Below, one piece after another: positions 32,714 to 44,000 of a stretch of 64,000 nucleotides of DNA. Under the pieces are notes generated by a model. That model searched no databases, was not told the DNA's origin, and was given only the letters and a program-made list of their open reading frames with translations. The translations under genes were made by a program, and so were the position numbers. Source of the stretch: Ryuthela nishihirai. Its lineage: Eukaryota; Arthropoda; Arachnida; Araneae; Heptathelidae. The number at the start of each line of letters is the position of its first letter. Positions within the stretch are counted from its first letter, which is position 1. The stretch is taken from NCBI GenBank assembly GCA_038380435.1, contig JAWZYU010000692.1:21001-85000 (forward strand). Direction: 5' to 3'.

Positions 32714-33113
32714 CGCTTACAAACTTTAAAATTAGAATTAGAATTACATATTTGAAGACAAAATCAAATTCTCTATGGTATTTTCAACGAAAAATTTCAC
32801 AAATTAATCGTAGAAACTGAAAATTCTTACCTACTATCATCATAAACATTAAAAAATATTCATTAATGAGAGAAAACATCTAAAAATATTATTAAATTAT
32901 GGCTGGCGCTCATTTTTAAGAGGTTTAAATTAAATTGAGAAATAATTAAGAAAAAACATTATATTTTTTCTACACTTAGAGGGGGAAAAATTAATATTTA
33001 GACTGACTCCGAAATCGTCAGTTCTATTCGGCAGAATGGGGTCGCGTTCAGCCCGGAAAATCCCCGATCCGAACTCATCTCATTACTAACCTCTACAATG
33101 CCAATGAGAATTG
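32714..33113. other. AT-rich non-coding stretch
   Basis: Nothing recognised. Confidence 0.5.
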
Positions 33114-33874
33114 GGTTGGGTTACTTTACCTCTGAGCGGCACTTTTTTGCACACCATGGGCTAAATGGCCAGGTCACATGGACCCCGTAAGCTCAGAGAA
33201 GGATGGGGGAGGGGTCCCACTGAAGCACCTGTTGGGAGACAGATGGTAGCCTCCCGTCAAAGCCAACCAGTGTGTTCTTTAACGTGCATAGGGTTGAGTT
33301 GCTTTGCTTCTGAGCGGCACTTTTTTGCATACCATGGGCTAAATGTCCAGGTCACACGGACCCCTAGGACTCAGAGAAGGTTGGGGGAAGAGACCCACTG
33401 GAACAGCTGTTGGGAGACAGATGGTAGCCTCCCGTCAAGGCCATCCAGCATGTTCTTTAAGGTGCACAGGGTTGGGTTGTTTTACCTCTGAGTGGCACTT
33501 TTTTGCACACCATGGGCTAATTGGACAGGTCACAAAAACCCCGAAAGCTCAGAGAAGGTTGGGGGAGGAGACCCACTGTAGCACCTGTTGGGAGACAGAT
33601 GGTAGCCTCCCGTCAAGGCCATCCAGTGTGTTCTTTAACGGGAACAGGGTATAGCTATCCCGCACGTGGGGCCACGGCTTTACATCCCATCTAACGGACG
33701 GCCCAAGCCCATTGGTATTTCTCTGTTTTCAAAACCCATTGGTATTTCTCTGTTTACCGAAGGGAGGGTGGGGGTTTTGCGGAGATAAATCTCAACGCTG
33801 GCCCAGCTGGGACTCGAACCTGGGAACTACACATTACGAGGCTGACACCCTACCGACTGGGCCACCCGCGCCCT
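33114..33874 (-). mobile_element. Family A SINE, three modules with alternative junction
   Basis: Head (33874 to about 33795), body with a small duplication near 33715-33760, and three 3' modules. Module junctions read AACGTGCATAGGG-TTGAG and AAGGTGCACAGGG-TTGGG. The repeated segment is therefore about 10 bp longer than in the main class, with a different breakpoint. Confidence 0.85.
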
Positions 33875-34103
33875 AGAGCCTTAGGCAGGGCCAATGGGGA
33901 AGCAAGTGGCCACACTTTCTTTCGTAAGTTCTAAGCATTTGAAACTATGCTAAATTCTTCAAAAAAAAAATGACCTTTCTTGAAATAGAGAGCAAATGAT
34001 ATCTGAATACGTTTCTTTAATAGGAAGTTGGAATTTTTTTTCGTGAGTTGCTTATTAGTAGATGGTGAATTCCCATTAAGCTAGGTTATTTTCAAAACCG
34101 GAT

Positions 34104-34498
34104 TTGGGTTGGGTTGTTTTACCTCTGAGCGGCATTTTTAGCACACCATGGGCTAAATGGCCAGGTCACAAGGAAGTTGGAGCCGAAGGCTCAGAGAAGG
34201 TTAGGGGACGGGACCCACTGGAACAGCTGTTGGGAGAAAGACGGTAGCCTCCCTTCAAGGTCATCCAGCGTCTTCTTTAACGTGCACAGGGTATGGCTCT
34301 CCCGCACACGGGGTCAAGGCTTAACAACCCATCCGACGGACGGCGGCCTTTCCAAGCCCATCGGTGTCCCCTGCTGACCGTGGGCAGGAAGGGGGAATTT
34401 TGCGGAGATAAATCTCAACGCTGACTGGAATCTCAACGTCGAATCTGGGAACTTCAGATTACGAACCTGGCGCGCTACCGACTGAGCCACCCCCGCCC
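34104..34498 (-). mobile_element. Family A SINE, single module
   Basis: Complete monomer with a few small insertions (GAAGTTGGAGCC near 34172; a duplicated ATCTCAACG near 34430). Confidence 0.85.
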
Positions 34499-34593
34499 CA
34501 TCAACACCGGAACTTTCAATTCACGCACCCCCAACAACACACACTGGCTGCCCCGAATTCTTCCCACCTCCCTGTTTCAGTTCCTCAGGTTGG

Positions 34594-35000
34594 GTGGGGC
34601 GCGCGTGGCCTAGCCGGTAGGGTGTCAGGCTAGTAATGTGCAGTTCCCAGGTTCGAGTCCCAGCTGGGCCAGCTTTGAGATTTATCTCCGCAAAGCCCAA
34701 CCCTCCCCTCGGTAAGTGGGGCGGGGGTAGTTCAGTCGGTAGCGCGCCAGGCTCGTAATCTGTAGTTCCCAGGTTCGAGTCCCAGCTGGGCCAGCGTTGA
34801 GATTTATCTCCGGAAAACTCCCCCCCCCCCCTGCCCACAGTCATTAGGGACACCGATGGGCTTGGAAAGGCAACCATCTGTCTCCCAACAGCCGTTCCAG
34901 TGGATCCTCTCCCCCAACCTTCTCTGAGCCTTCGGTGTCCATGTGACCTGGCCATTTAGCTCATGGTGGGCAAAAAAGTACCGCTCAGAGGTAAAACAAC
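34594..35000 (+). mobile_element. Family A head fragment joined to full SINE
   Basis: A head-only piece (34594-34718, ending in the body start) runs directly into a second head at 34719 and then a body with an internal deletion and a 3' module ending AAAACAACTT. It is another head-to-tail dimer. Confidence 0.8.
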
Positions 35001-35306
35001 TTGCACAACAATCGTTATCATTTTTCAGAATGCAACATTTGGAAATTAATAAGCTGCATCTTTGCGGTTTTCACTACGGAAAAGAAAAAAAGATCATTTT
35101 CATCCTGCAACAACTTGAGAAAGAGACAATCATTAGAGAAATACTCTTCCGGAGGAAGTTAAAAAAACAGAAATTGGAGAAGGAAGTCACTGAAGGTGCC
35201 GATTGCTGATTCGAAGAAATTTCGCCGTTTCATTCAGAGTAATCTCTGAGATAAAATGAACTAATTGAAAATGCGCGCGAGGAGGACGTCATACAGGACG
35301 AATGAA
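35001..35306. other. Non-coding stretch
   Basis: A lysine/glutamate-rich frame (34943-35209, +) begins inside the SINE and shows no domain. Treated as chance. Confidence 0.4.
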
Positions 35307-35315
35307 TGATGTCTG

Positions 35316-36037
35316 TGTTGGGTTGTTTTACCTCTGAGCGGCACTTTTTTGCACACCATGGGCTAAATGGCCAGGTCACAAGGACCCCGAAGGCTCAGAG
35401 AAGGTTGGGGGAGGGGACCCACTGGAACAGCTGTTGGGAGACAGATGGTAGCCTCCCGTCAAGGCCATTCAGCGTGTTCTTTAACGTGCACAGGGTATGG
35501 CTCTCCCGCACACGGGGTCACGGCTTAACGTCCCATCCGACGGACGGCGGCCTTTCCAAGCCCATCGGTGTCCCCTACTGACCGTGGGCAGGGCGGGGAA
35601 TGTTGCGGAGATAAATCTCAACGCTGACCCAGCTGAGACTCGAACCTGGGAACTACAGATTTCGAGCCTGGCGCGCTACCGACTGAGCCACTCCCGCCCC
35701 TAAATGGCCAGGTCACATGGACCCCGAAGGCTCAGAGAAGGTTGGGGGAGGGGACCCACTGGAACAGCTGTTGGGAGACAGATGGTAGCCTCCCGTCAAG
35801 GCCATCCAGCGTGTTCTTTAACGTGCACAGGATATGGCTCTCCCGCACACGGGGTCACGGCTTAACGTCCCATCCGACCGACGGCGGCCTTTCCAAGCCC
35901 ATCGGTGTCCCCTACTGACCGTGGGCAGGGCGGGGAATGTTGCGGAGATAAATCTCAACGCTGACCCAGCTGAGACTCGAACCTGGGAACTACAGATTTC
36001 AAGCCTGGCGCGCTACCGACTGAGCCACCCCCGCCCC
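35316..36037 (-). mobile_element. Family A SINE dimer with one TSD
   Basis: Two nearly identical monomers in tandem (36037-35701 and 35700-35316). The upstream one lacks the last 46 or so bases of its 3' module. Both share unusual variants (GAATGTTGCGGAG, GCTGAGACTCGAACC). A single 9-bp TSD, TGATGTCTG, is at 35307-35315 and 36038-36046. Confidence 0.9.
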
Positions 36038-36284
36038 TGATGTCTGGGCCTCTGACGTTTTCTGGTATTGCTATCGTTTCCTTTTGACTCCCTTACACAA
36101 AAACATGGATAATTAAGGATGTATATTAACAATACAGGAAATAAAAAACGAAACACTTGCAAGAAGTTATGCAAATGTGACGAAATTTAGGGAGGCGGCA
36201 GTACATGGAAATAATTAGGTTTGCAGGATGAGCGAAACGATTGGACAGGCGCTTACGTCACCGGTTCTTAAATAAAAATAAATA

Positions 36285-36425
36285 ATAAATACCCCCTCAA
36301 GCAGCTGCTTGCCACAGAGGTCTGACAGGAGCCTGTCAGTTTATATGCCACAGTAGGAGATCTGAGAGGATGGCAGGACCTCAGCAGAAATCCGGGGCTC
36401 GAACCCAGGTCCCTTAGACCGTCTT
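36285..36425 (-). mobile_element. Family B SINE, partial
   Basis: Tail and body (ATACCCCCTCAAGCAGCTGC ... CCTCAGCAGAAA) with the inverted B box GGGCTCGAACCC; the A-box end is missing. Confidence 0.85.
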
Positions 36426-37107
36426 CTTAAAACGGTGTGGAGAGTCAAACACGGAAGTCTTCGGTGTGGAGAGTCAAACACAGAAAAAGGCACCCAAAGC
36501 TCCCTGGTTGACAAAACGTTGTGGAAATTGTTCTCAACCGCCTTAGAGAAGCTGGTTTTCTAACAGTTAAGGGACTTTGAGGTGGAAGAATCGTCGGCCT
36601 TAGAGAAGCTAGTTTGTCGTAGAGAGATGTGACCAATCTTGTTGGCCGGTGGGTTTAAGAAGGATCCAGCACATGCCGACAAGGATCAGGAAGACGATAA
36701 ATGACCACGGAGCGACGAGACCGCCATTCGCGATGCATGGCATTGCGTGACAGATTCGCGACTACAACGCAACTGCAAAGAGACTGGCAACAGGTAACAC
36801 ATCAGAAGTATGGGACAATACTACTTTCCCCCCTGTGACGTCACCGGCCCCAAGCGCGAGGCCGTTTTGGACTTTGACCCCTATATCGCAACCGCCCTGG
36901 ACTTTGACCCCTATGTTGTAACTGCCCACGTTGCCTTCTCAGATTGAACTTTGACACCTATGTCGCAACTGTCATGGGATATGGCACCCGCTCCTTATTA
37001 ATATTCATAATTCATAATTAATATTTCATATTTGACTCCCCTTTATTAAAAACCCGTGGCGCCATCTGCTGTCTACGTTGAGTACTATTTTTAGAAAAAC
37101 CCTCGTT
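36426..37107. other. Non-coding stretch with short degenerate repeats
   Basis: GACTTTGACCCCTAT-type motifs recur three or four times at 36868-36985. A 24-bp stretch (GGAAGTCTTC... GGTGTGGAGAGTCAAACAC) is locally duplicated near 36433-36482. No gene recognised. Confidence 0.5.
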
Positions 37108-37395
37108 TTTAGCCGTAACCCCTGGTTGACCTATATTTTAAACTCCCTTCTCGATTTTTCTTGATTTCAGACCCCCTGGTTGACCCACTTATATTTTAAA
37201 CCCCCTCCTTGAATAATCACGATTTCCCCTGGTTGACCCACCTATATTTTAAGCTCCCCTTCTCGAATAGTTTAAATTTTTCTTGATTTCGGACCCCTTG
37301 GTTGACTTGTATTTTAAGCCCTCTCTCTAAAGACCCCCCTGGTCGACCTATATTTTAAGCCCCCTCTTGATAGACCCTCTGGTTGATCCATCGCA
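37108..37395. repeat. Degenerate tandem repeat, about 60-70 bp unit
   Basis: Five or so diverged copies of CCCTGGTTGACC, TATATTTTAAGCCCCC, TCTTGATTTC. Old array, no link to an identified element. Confidence 0.7.
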
Positions 37396-38034
37396 TGGTG
37401 AATCAGTTTTTGCGCATTTAATCGGTGTCATCCAACGTCCGTACTATTTTTAGTGCGTCTCCTGTATTTAAAAAAAATTTGCTTCCAACGGCGTGATTTG
37501 AACCAGCTACCTCGGTGTCGACAGCCGGACGTTATCGCACTCGACTATGCCTTGTACTTGATGATGTGGCTTAGATGTGTCTCAAACGGGATATAGCCCA
37601 TCGTTATAAATATAACGTATCTCTTTATTATAGCTTGAGTTTTATATTTCATGTATTAACCTAATACGTTTTAACAACCTTCGTATTCTTTATAACTAGC
37701 TTTTTCGACGTATTTCTTTCTTCCCTTCCCCGCCGTGTTCATGAATTCATTGCTGCATATTATACCACTTTACTGGGTAGGTAAAGTGGTAATTTTCCAT
37801 ATTTTTTTTTGTTAATTAATTGCACATCTCAGTGTATGCTTGTAGCTGCCTGAGTTTCAATAAAATGGCATTAATCCTCCCAGGTGTTGCAATTTTTTTG
37901 TCGTATAGTGTATTAACTACACAGCTCTACAAAAATATTATAAAAATCTCCATGTTTCGTCAATGAGAATCTAATATCGAAGCTCTCTAACTTTCCTCAC
38001 TAACTTGAAGTACTGGCGAGAGCTTTTCATCTGC
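37396..38034. other. Non-coding stretch, nothing recognised
   Basis: A short inverted motif (TACCACTTTACTGGGTAG followed by GTAAAGTGGTA) near 37764-37791 is the only structure noticed. Confidence 0.4.
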
Positions 38035-38835
38035 CCACTAACAGTGTTCGTTGAATCCCCTTCCCCAACCTTCTCTCGCTTTGGGTTGGGTTGTTTCACC
38101 TCTGAGCGGCACTTTTTTTGCACACAATGGGCTAAATGGCCAGGTCACAAGGACACCGAAGGCTCAGACATGGTTGGGGGAAGGGACCCACTGGAACAGC
38201 TGTTGGGAGACAGATGAATGGCCTTGACGGGTTGGTCCGTCAAGGCCATCCAGCGTGTTCTTAACGTGTGTTGGGTTGTTTTACCTCTGAGCGGCACTTT
38301 TTGGCACACCATGAGCTAAATGGCCAGGTCACAAGGACCCCGAAGGCTCAGAGAAGGTTGGGGTAGGGGACTCACTGGAGCAGCTGTTAGGAAACAGATG
38401 ATAGTCTCCCGTCAAGGCCATCCAGCGTGTTCTTTAACGTGTGTTGGGTTGTTTTACCTCTGAGCGGCACTTTTTGGCACACCATGAGCTAAATGGCCCG
38501 GTCACAAGGCCCCCGAAGGCTCAGAGAAGGTTGGGGTAGGGGACCCACTGGAACAGCTGTTAGGAGACAGATGATAGTCTCCCGTCAAGGCCATCCAGCG
38601 TGTTCTTTAACGTGCACAGGCCATCCAGCCACGGCTCAGGCTCTCCCACACACGGGGACACGGCTTAACGTCCCATCCGAGGGACGGCGGCCTTTCCAAG
38701 CCCATCGGTGTCACCTACTGACCGTGGGCAGAGCGGGGGCCTTCTCTCGGCTCTTAGGGTTCTTGTAACCTGGTAATTTAACTCATTGTATGCAAAACAG
38801 TACCCCTCAGAAGTGAAAGAACACAACAACGTAAA
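38035..38835 (+). mobile_element. Old family A SINE tail split by a younger copy
   Basis: GTGTTCGTTGAATCCCCTTC and CCCCAACCTTCTCTCG (up to 38078) continue after the insertion as GCTCTTAGGGTTCTTGTAAC ... GAAGTGAAAGAACACAAC (38750-38835). Together they form the 3' module of an older plus-strand copy. Confidence 0.75.
38079..38739 (-). mobile_element. Family A SINE with three modules, with TSD, inside older SINE
   Basis: Three tandem modules (boundaries about 38270 and 38450, junction AACGTGTGTTGGG) and a body ending at GAGCGGGGG, before the head (5' truncated). TSD CCTTCTCTCG at 38069-38078 and 38740-38749. The module junction differs by a few bases from the main class. Confidence 0.85.
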
Positions 38836-38885
38836 CATATACTTAAGAAATGACCCGCCTCCCTCCCCCCCTACAAATCTTCCTC

Positions 38886-38990
38886 GGATTACGATTCAGT
38901 GGGAAAGATCCAATATCAGACGCTGCTGAACAGCGTCTGATAGTCAGGATTACGATCCAATATCAGACGCTGCTGAACAGCATTTCAGAG
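38886..38990. repeat. Hairpin and local direct duplication
   Basis: TATCAGACGCTG (38914-38925) pairs exactly with 38931-38942 around CTGAA. The stretch GATTACGAT...CAATATCAGACGCTGCTGAACAGC is repeated about 55 bp later (38948-38992), without the second arm. Confidence 0.75.
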
Positions 38991-39179
38991 TGCCATTTGC
39001 AATCATAATTATCTAAATCCCTTTTAGAATCAAAACGCCACTTCGCGTCCTTCATTACGTCGTTCGTGAAATATGCTACACTTTAAGAAAAAATCAGTTT
39101 CTTTAAAAAAAAGTCGCCGTCGTTTGGGGCGAATTTTATAACAAAAGGAAGAAGCACAATTTGCAGCGACAACTCTTAA

Positions 39180-39600
39180 CTTCGTTAGGGAATCGAGCGC
39201 CATGAAACCGCGAGTGGCTGTCGCGTTTCCCCAGTCACGTGGGGGTGGAGAAAGGCTCCGATTGTGTTGCTCGGCCGTCGGGTTTCGTCACGTGACTGCC
39301 GGTCACGTGACCCGGCTGCCTTGGCAACCGCCGGCTAAACGTGCACGAGCGAGGAGGGCTCAAGACACCGACTCCAACCTGTAGAAACCGGAAGGGGGAG
39401 GAAGAATAGAGAGAACGGCACAGCAAGAATGAGAGGATAGAGTCTCCATCTCGCTCTTTCCGCCGCATCAGGACTCGGAGAGGGCAAGTAGGCTGCAGAG
39501 TAGGCCTCGACTCCGGTGCCGGGAAGAACGCCGCTCTACTGGATGACCCTGACTATGATGCGATCGATCCAGGCAACGAAGAGATCTCGTAATATCTCCA
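39180..39600. promoter_or_regulatory. GC-rich, CpG-rich block with three CACGTG motifs
   Basis: CACGTG occurs at 39236-39241, 39289-39294 and 39304-39309, the last two within GTCACGTGAC. ACCGGAAG (ETS-like) and TTGGCAACC follow. Composition contrasts sharply with the AT-rich surroundings. It could be a TATA-less promoter or first exon of a gene whose other exons lie outside or are not recognisable. No coding exon can be supported. Confidence 0.4.
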
Positions 39601-39953
39601 GTCTCCTAGGCTAAAAATAGCTTGCTTGGCTGCATCTTGATGGCGAGTCTTCGAGGAAAATTTAATTTCTTGCATGTCTTGTGCATAGGGGAAAAGCTCG
39701 CCGAAGAGGCGACATAATTTGTGTCATTTTCTTTTGACAGATTTACCGTCATGTTGGCTCTTAGGGAAGGCATCTGTCAGGAATTAACAGGATGCCTTTG
39801 CAGCGGCGATCGCCTCGGTTCAGCAGCGGTGGTGAATTCACTTCCTGTGAAGCAGACTTTGCTTTAAATTCACCATTAAGTAATAAGAATAGTTCGCCTG
39901 AGACATCTGACACATTTTCTGTATGAATTAAAAGATGGCAGTGGAAGACCAAA
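39601..39953. other. Non-coding stretch, nothing recognised
   Basis: Lies between the GC-rich block and the LINE remnant. No supported feature. Confidence 0.4.
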
Positions 39954-40425
39954 ATTAGACTGTGTAATAGTTTGGTTCTTTCTAGGGTTAGTTATGGTAG
40001 TGAAACTTGGACGCTGTGTAAACAAGATAACAAGAAACTAGATGCTTTTGATTCCAGATGCTTACGCAGTATCTTGGGCATTAGGTGGTTCAACTTTGTA
40101 ACTAATGATGAGGTTAGGCAAAGGAGTTTGCAACCTCCTTTAAGCAGCATATTGTGCAGAGAGAGACTCCGTTGGTTTGGCCATGTTGCCCGTATGAATA
40201 ATTATAGATTGGCGAATAGGGTTATGAACAGTGTGCCTAAAGGCCTCAGAAAGAATGGGAGACCTAGGATGTGTTGGGCATACAATGTCAAACAGGACCT
40301 TGTTAGAATTGGTGTGCAGTGGCCAGATGCAGTAGATGTAGCTCAGGACAGACTTGCTTGGAGAGCTAAATTGCACGGTCTGGTTGGACCTCCGTAGCCC
40401 ATGGCTGCTTGAGGAGGAGGAGGAT
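39954..40425 (+). pseudogene. 3' end of a non-LTR retrotransposon ORF2 (LINE family 1)
   Basis: The open frame 39972-40397 encodes the region C-terminal to a LINE reverse transcriptase: SYGSETWTLCK, RCLRSILGIRW, RERLRWFGHVARM and a final W-containing segment ending GLVGPP. The reverse transcriptase itself is absent, so this is a 5'-truncated copy. The 3' end carries a GAGGAGGAGG microsatellite tail. It is closely related to the minus-strand remnant at 50858-51650. Confidence 0.85.
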
Positions 40426-40612
40426 GAGTGGAAAACTCACAGTTTTTCAAGCCGCAGCTAAAGCCTTGAATTTTAAAATTTGGATTGCTGTACAATAGAA
40501 AAAACGGAAAGGGAAGTTTTTTTTTTGGATTATACGCAATTCTGGAGCTGAGTGTTAATTTTTTTTTGGTGATAACAGAAACTTCTTCAAAGAGCAGAGA
40601 TTGATTTATCTA

Positions 40613-40860
40613 TCAATAAACAACCCATATGGCACTCATGAAATAATGAGCTGAAAAAAATTTGGTTTTACCATGAGTGGGATTCGAACCCACGTCTCCA
40701 GACCTGTTATGCTAACCACTATACCATCAATAAATCATCAGCCATTGATGGTGTAGTGGTTAGCATAACAGGCATGTTTCCTGGAGACGTGGGTTCGAAT
40801 CCCACTCGTGGCAAAACCAATTTTTTTTCCAGCTCATTATTTCATGAGTTCCATGTCTAC
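40613..40860. mobile_element. Inverted pair of family C tRNA-like SINEs
   Basis: Arms of about 100 bp (about 40633-40735 and 40744-40855) are near-perfect reverse complements. In the plus-strand arm GATGGTGTAGTGGTTAGCAT (A box) and GGGTTCGAATCCC (B box) lie in a tRNA-like fold, followed by GTGGCAAAACCAATTTT and AGCTCATTATTTCATGAGT. The 3' extension shared by both arms argues for a SINE rather than a functional tRNA gene. Confidence 0.75.
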
Positions 40861-41011
40861 AGGACTTATCCTGTGATTCTTTACTACTAACCCATAAGGC
40901 ATTTCTATTAAATTGAATTAATGCGACAACATCATGTTACCTATATGTTTTCAATTAAAAAAATATAAAAAAGTGCAATATCTCTAATCACCTGTGTGAA
41001 CATTATCTTCC

Positions 41012-44000
41012 CCGTTGGGTTGTTTTACCTCTGAACGACCAATGAGCACCCAATGAGCCCAATGAGCAAAATGGCACCCAATGAGCAACCAATGCACCCA
41101 ATGAGCAAAATGGCCAGGTCACAAGAGCCCCGAGGATCACAGAAGGTTGGAGGGAGGAAACCCACTGGATGGCTGATAGACTTGGAGGGAGGAAACCCAC
41201 TTGATGGCTGATAGGAGACTTGGAGGGAGGAAACCCACTGGATGGCTGATGGGAGACCTGGAGGGAGGAAACCCACTGGATGGCTGATGGGACACTTGGA
41301 GGGAGGAAACCCACTGGATTGCTGATGGGAGACCTGGAGGGAGGAAACCCACTGGATGGCTGATGGGACACATGGAGGGAGGAAACCCACTGGATGGCTG
41401 ATGGGACACATGGAGGGAGGAAACCCACTTGATGGCTGATAGGAGACTTGGAGGGAGGAAACCCACTGGATGGCTGATGGGAGACCTGGAGGGAGGAAAC
41501 CCACTGGATGGCTGATGGGACACTTGGAGGGAGGAAACCCACTGGATTGCTGATGGGAGACCTGGAGGGAGGAAACCCACTGGATGGCTGATGGGACACA
41601 TGGAGGGAGGAAACCCACTTGATGGCTGATAGGAGACTTGGAGGGAGGAAACCCACTGGATGGCTGATGGGAGACCTGGAGGGAGGAAACCCACTGGATG
41701 GCTGATGGGACACTTGGAGGGAGGAAACCCACTGGATTGCTGATGGGAGACCTGGAGGGAGGAAACCCACTGGATGGCTGATGGGACACATGGAGGGAGG
41801 AAACCCACTGGATGGCTGATGGGAGACCTGGAGGGAGGAAACCCACTGGATGGCTGATGGGAGACCTGGAGGGAGGAAACCCAATGGATGGCTGATGGGA
41901 GACCTGGAGGGAGGAAACCCAATGGATGGCTGATGGGAGACCTGGAGGGAGGAAACCCACTGGATGGCTGATGAGAGACCTGGAGGGAGGAAACCCACTG
42001 GATGGCTGATGGGAGACTTGGAGGGTGAAACCCAATGGATGGCTGATGGGAGACCTGGAGGGAGGAAACCCACTGGATGGCTGATGAGAGACCTGGAGGG
42101 AGGAAACCCACTGGATGGCTGATGGGAGACTTGGAGGGTGAAACCCAATGGATGGCTGATGGGAGACCTGGAGGGAGGAAACCCACTGGATGGCTGATGA
42201 GAGACCTGGAGGGAGGAAACCCACTGGATGGCTGATGGGAGACTTGGAGGGTGAAACCCAATGGATGGCTGATGGGAGACCTGGAGGGAGGAAACCCACT
42301 GGATGGCTGATTGTAGACCTGGAGGGAGGAAACCCACTGGATGGCTGATGGTAGACCTGGAGGGAGGAAACCCACTGGATGGCTGATGGGAGACCTGGAG
42401 GGAGGAAACCCACTAGATGGCTGATGGGAGACCTAGAGGCAGGAAACCCACTGGATGGCTGATGGGAGATATGGAGAGAGGAAACCCACTGGATGGCTGA
42501 TAGGAGACATGGAGGGAGGAAACCCACTGGATGGCTGATGGGAGACATGGAGGGAGGAAACATACTGGATGGCTGATGGGAGACCTGGAGGGAGGAAATC
42601 CACTGGATGGCTGATGGGAGACATGGAGGGAGGAAACCCACTGGATGGCTGATGGGAGACCTGAAGGGAGGAAACCCACTGGATGGCTGATGGGAGCCTT
42701 GGAGGGAGGAAACTCACTGGATGGCTGATGGGAGACCTGGAGGGAGGAAATCCACTGGATGGCTGATGGTAGACCTGGAGGGAGGAAACCCACTGGATGG
42801 CTGATGGGAGACCTGGAGGGAGGAAACCCACTAGATGGCTGATGGGAGACCTAGAGGCAGGAAACCCACTGGATGGCTGATGGGAGACCTAGAGGCAGGA
42901 AACCCACTGGGTGGCTGATGGGAGACATGGAGAGAGGAAACCCACTGGATGGCTGATGGGACACATGGAGGGAGGAAACCCACTGGATGGCTGATGGGAC
43001 ACATGGAGGGAGGAAACCCACTGGATGGCTGATGGGAGACATGGAGGGAGGAAACCCACTGGATGGTTGATAGGAGACCTGGAGGGAGGAAACCCACTGG
43101 ATGGCTGATAGGAGACATGGAGGGAGGAAACCCACTGGATGGCTGATAGGAGACATGGAGGGAGGAAACCCACTGGATGGCTGATGGGAGGCCTGGAGGG
43201 AGGAAACCCACTGGATGGCTGATGGGAGACCTGGAGGGAGGAAACCCACTGGATGGCTGATGGGAGACCTGGAGGGAGGAAACCCACTGGATGGCTGATT
43301 GTAGACCTGGAGGGAGGAAACCCACTGGATGGCTGGTGGTAGACCTGGAGGGAGGAAACCCACTGGATGGCTGATGGGAGACCTGGAGGGAGGAAACCCA
43401 CTAGATGGCTGATGGGAGACTTGGAGGGTGAAACCCAATGGATGGCTGATGGGAGTCCTGGAGGGAGGAAACCCACTGGATGGCTGATTGTAGACCTGGA
43501 GGGAGGAAACCCACTGGATGGCTGATGGTAGACCTGGAGGGAGGAAACCCACTGGATGGCTAGTGGGAGACCTGGAGGGAGGAAACCCACTAGATGGCTG
43601 ATGGGAGACCTAGAGGCAGGAAACCTACTGGATGGCTGATGGGAGACATGGAGAGAGGAAACCCACTGGATGGTTGATTGGAGACCTGGAGGGAGGAAAC
43701 CCACTGGATGGCTGATAGGAGACATGGAGGGAGGAAACCCACTGGATGGCTGATGGGAGACCTGGAGGGAGGAAACCCACTGGATAGCTGATGGGAGACA
43801 TAGAGGGAGGAAACCCACTGGATAGCTGATGGTAGACCTGAAGGGAGGAAACCCACTGGATGGCTGATGGGAGACTTGGAGGGAGGAAACCCACTGGATG
43901 GCTGATGGGAGACCTGGAGGGAGGAAACCCACTGGATGGCTGATGGGAGACCTGGAGGGAGGAAACCCACTGCATGGCTGATGGGAGACCTGGAGGGAGG

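Noticed and set aside
38035..38078. Target for SINE insertion as a gene exon
   Set aside because: The sequence on both sides of the insertion matches the family A 3' module, so the target was an older SINE.
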